Shown here in pieces: positions 6,061 to 7,130 of a DNA stretch of 7,130 bases (position 1 is the stretch's first letter; every line of letters begins with the position of its first letter). This stretch comes from an uncultured Burkholderiales bacterium. Its GTDB lineage: Bacteria; Pseudomonadota; Gammaproteobacteria; Burkholderiales; Burkholderiaceae_D. The stretch covers positions 1-7,130 of the forward strand of contig CAIVDH010000382.1 of NCBI GenBank assembly GCA_903904635.1. Direction: 5' to 3'. The notes beneath the pieces are model-generated. The model did not search any database. It saw only the letters and a program-made list of their open reading frames with translations, and was not told the origin of the DNA. A program made the translations under genes and the position numbers.

Positions 6061-6969
6061 GTGACACAGATTAATCCAACTGAAGCTGACAAAGATCCAT
6101 TCCTGAGCGCTCTGGGCGAGCGGCTCAAGCTTTTGCGCGCCCGCCGCGGCCTGACCCGCAAGGCGCTGGCGCAGCTGGCTGAGGTGTCCGAGCGCCATGT
6201 GGCCAATGTGGAGTCGGGTGTAGGCAATGCGTCCATACAGTTTTTGCGCCAGCTGTGCGCGGTGCTGAGCTGCACGCTGGCTGAAATGACGGGTGACCAG
6301 ACCACCTCATCGCCGGACTGGCTGATGATTCGCGAAATTCTGCGTGGTCGCAGCGAGGATGAACTGGCGCAGGCCAGAGCGGCGCTGGGCCAGCTGTTTG
6401 ATTCGCCGGTGAGTGAAGCCTCACGTCGGCAGCGCATAGCGCTGATTGGTTTGCGTGGCGCCGGCAAATCTAGTCTCGGTCAACTACTGGCTGCGCACCT
6501 GAATGTGCCTTTTATCGAGCTGTCGGCGCAGATTGAGCAGCTGGCCGGCTGCAGTATCGCCGAGATACATGCGCTCTACGGACAGGCCGCGTACAGGCGT
6601 TATGAGCAAAGGGCGCTGGAAGAATTGATACGGCATTATCCGCAGGCAGTAATTGCCACGCCGGGCGGTATCGTCTCCGAACCGGCCACGTTTAATGTGC
6701 TGCTTTCGCATTGCTATACGGTCTGGCTCAAGGCCACGCCGGAAGAGCATATGGGGCGGGTGCTGGCGCAGGGTGACCGACGGCCGATGTCGGGCAATCG
6801 CGAAGCGATGGAAGACCTCAAGCGCATATTAGAAAGCCGCGCGCAGTTTTATTCAAAAGCCGACCAGACCTTCGATACCAGTGACATGTCCTCCGAAGCG
6901 GCTTTTATTAGTTTGCTGGAGCAAATACGGGATGCGGTGCCACCGCAAGCCGGGCTGGCTGCGCATTGA
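6061..6969 (+). CDS. boxR: BoxR, benzoyl-CoA sensing repressor (XRE domain plus shikimate-kinase-like domain)
   Basis: This 302-residue regulator controls benzoate catabolism. Residues about 17-77 form an XRE helix-turn-helix (RRGLTRKALAQLAEVSERHV with VESG at 50-53), residues about 78-122 a linker, and 124-302 a shikimate-kinase-like domain. Walker A GLRGAGKSS (130-138), PGGIV (201-205) and lid-like GDRRPMSG (238-245) are intact. The FxDxD substrate motif of shikimate kinases reads FIELS (151-155), so the shikimate-binding aspartate is lost, as expected for a domain turned from catalysis to effector binding. This architecture is that of BoxR/BzdR, repressors released by benzoyl-CoA. The start is GTG at 6061: an in-frame TAA at 6049-6051 excludes any earlier start, no Shine-Dalgarno is seen, and the first ATG would fall after the HTH, at codon 76. 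It is divergent from the bclA operon and followed after 78 bases by boxC. Weak translation initiation may keep repressor levels low. Confidence 0.93.
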   Translation: MTQINPTEADKDPFLSALGERLKLLRARRGLTRKALAQLAEVSERHVANVESGVGNASIQFLRQLCAVLSCTLAEMTGDQTTSSPDWLMIREILRGRSEDELAQARAALGQLFDSPVSEASRRQRIALIGLRGAGKSSLGQLLAAHLNVPFIELSAQIEQLAGCSIAEIHALYGQAAYRRYEQRALEELIRHYPQAVIATPGGIVSEPATFNVLLSHCYTVWLKATPEEHMGRVLAQGDRRPMSGNREAMEDLKRILESRAQFYSKADQTFDTSDMSSEAAFISLLEQIRDAVPPQAGLAAH

Positions 6970-6994
6970 CCCGGTTTTTAAAATGCAATATAAT
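6966..6994 (+). promoter_or_regulatory. Predicted boxC promoter overlapping the boxR stop
   Basis: TTGACC at 6966-6971 and a perfect TATAAT at 6989-6994 are separated by 17 bases, the best promoter match in the window. The -35 hexamer contains the boxR stop codon (6967-6969). The predicted start is near 7001, leaving about 47 bases of leader before boxC. boxC and whatever follows can thus be transcribed independently of boxR. Confidence 0.7.
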
Positions 6995-7027
6995 GCGTTT
7001 CAATTAAAATTAATGCATCATATTGCA
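6981..7027. promoter_or_regulatory. Candidate BoxR operator at the boxC promoter
   Basis: AAATGCAATATAATGCG (6981-6997) overlaps the boxC -10 hexamer, and TAATGCATCA (7011-7020) runs into ATATTGCA (7020-7027). TGCAATAT at 6984-6991 and ATATTGCA at 7020-7027 form a perfect 8-bp inverted repeat. TGC-containing cores begin at 6984, 6994, 7014 and 7024, spaced 10, 20 and 10 bases, i.e. on about the same face of the helix. Two blocks are shared with the boxR upstream region. Occupation would block RNA polymerase directly. Confidence 0.65.
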
Positions 7028-7047
7028 ACACGAGATCCGGAGTTACT

Positions 7048-7130
7048 ATGTCAACAGAGCCAACAGAATTTGTCGTCAATTACGAAACCTCGCCTGAGCA
7101 GTATCGCCACTGGACGCTGGCGACAGAAGG
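7048..7130 (+). CDS. boxC: Benzoyl-CoA-dihydrodiol lyase, N-terminal fragment (cut by window end)
   Basis: Only the first 27 codons are present, beginning MSTEPTEFVVNYETSPEQYR and continuing HWTLATEG. The YxTxPxxYRHW pattern followed by a short turn is what I recognise as the BoxC N-terminus. BoxC is a crotonase-superfamily enzyme of about 550 residues that opens the ring of 2,3-epoxybenzoyl-CoA with two waters, yielding 3,4-dehydroadipyl-CoA semialdehyde and formate. The ATG at 7048 has GGAG at 7039-7042, 5 bases upstream. It follows boxR by 78 bases and has its own predicted promoter. The assignment rests on the short N-terminus plus strong context (boxR, boxD and bclA adjacent); the crotonase signatures lie outside the window. 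Confidence 0.83.
   Translation, partial: MSTEPTEFVVNYETSPEQYRHWTLATE

Noticed and set aside
6484..6969. A functional shikimate kinase gene (aroK)
   Set aside because: The domain is fused in frame to an XRE helix-turn-helix, and its substrate aspartate motif is degenerate; the BoxR architecture explains it.
1..7130. CRISPR array, tRNA or rRNA gene, insertion sequence or phage attachment site
   Set aside because: No regularly spaced repeats, no tRNA-like cloverleaf, no transposase and no terminal inverted repeats with target duplication were seen.

Overview
The window carries the promoter-proximal half of a chromosomal locus for aerobic degradation of benzoate through CoA thioesters (the box pathway), together with two unrelated flanking genes. 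Moderate GC content, the box gene set and the style of the flanking genes (a small XRE-like helix-turn-helix protein and a DUF3429 membrane protein) suggest a betaproteobacterium of the order Burkholderiales, perhaps Oxalobacteraceae. This placement is an inference from protein resemblance, not from a marker gene.

Layout. Positions 1-530 hold a small DNA-binding protein gene (+) with a recognisable sigma70-type promoter, ending in a strong hairpin terminator. That terminator also serves the convergent DUF3429 membrane protein gene (-, 528-1031). Positions 1032-1409 have no gene; they contain a pair of inverted, REP-like dispersed-repeat units (1158-1252). From 5936 down to 1410 on the minus strand runs an apparent catabolic operon of four genes: a cupin-like DUF4863/PnbB-family protein with a TTG start, the ring-cleavage-product aldehyde dehydrogenase (boxD), benzoate-CoA ligase (bclA) and an alpha/beta hydrolase. 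Divergently, at 6061-6969 (+), lies boxR, the XRE/shikimate-kinase-like benzoyl-CoA sensor, followed by the start of boxC at 7048, cut by the window end. boxA and boxB, the epoxidase genes, are not in the window and are expected downstream of boxC.

How the genes work together. The ligase makes benzoyl-CoA; BoxAB (outside) forms the 2,3-epoxide; BoxC opens the ring hydrolytically and releases formate; BoxD oxidises the resulting 3,4-dehydroadipyl-CoA semialdehyde to the acid. BoxR is expected to repress the locus until benzoyl-CoA accumulates. The roles of the DUF4863 protein and the alpha/beta hydrolase are not settled.

The most informative new signal is in the non-coding DNA. The boxR/operon divergent region and the boxR-boxC gap share two sequence blocks, AAATGCAATATnnTGCG and TAATGCATCA. 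The first block lies in the -35/-10 spacer of both predicted catabolic promoters, and the boxC copy also covers that promoter's -10 hexamer, as expected of a BoxR operator. No wholly novel system was found; the pathway itself is known.
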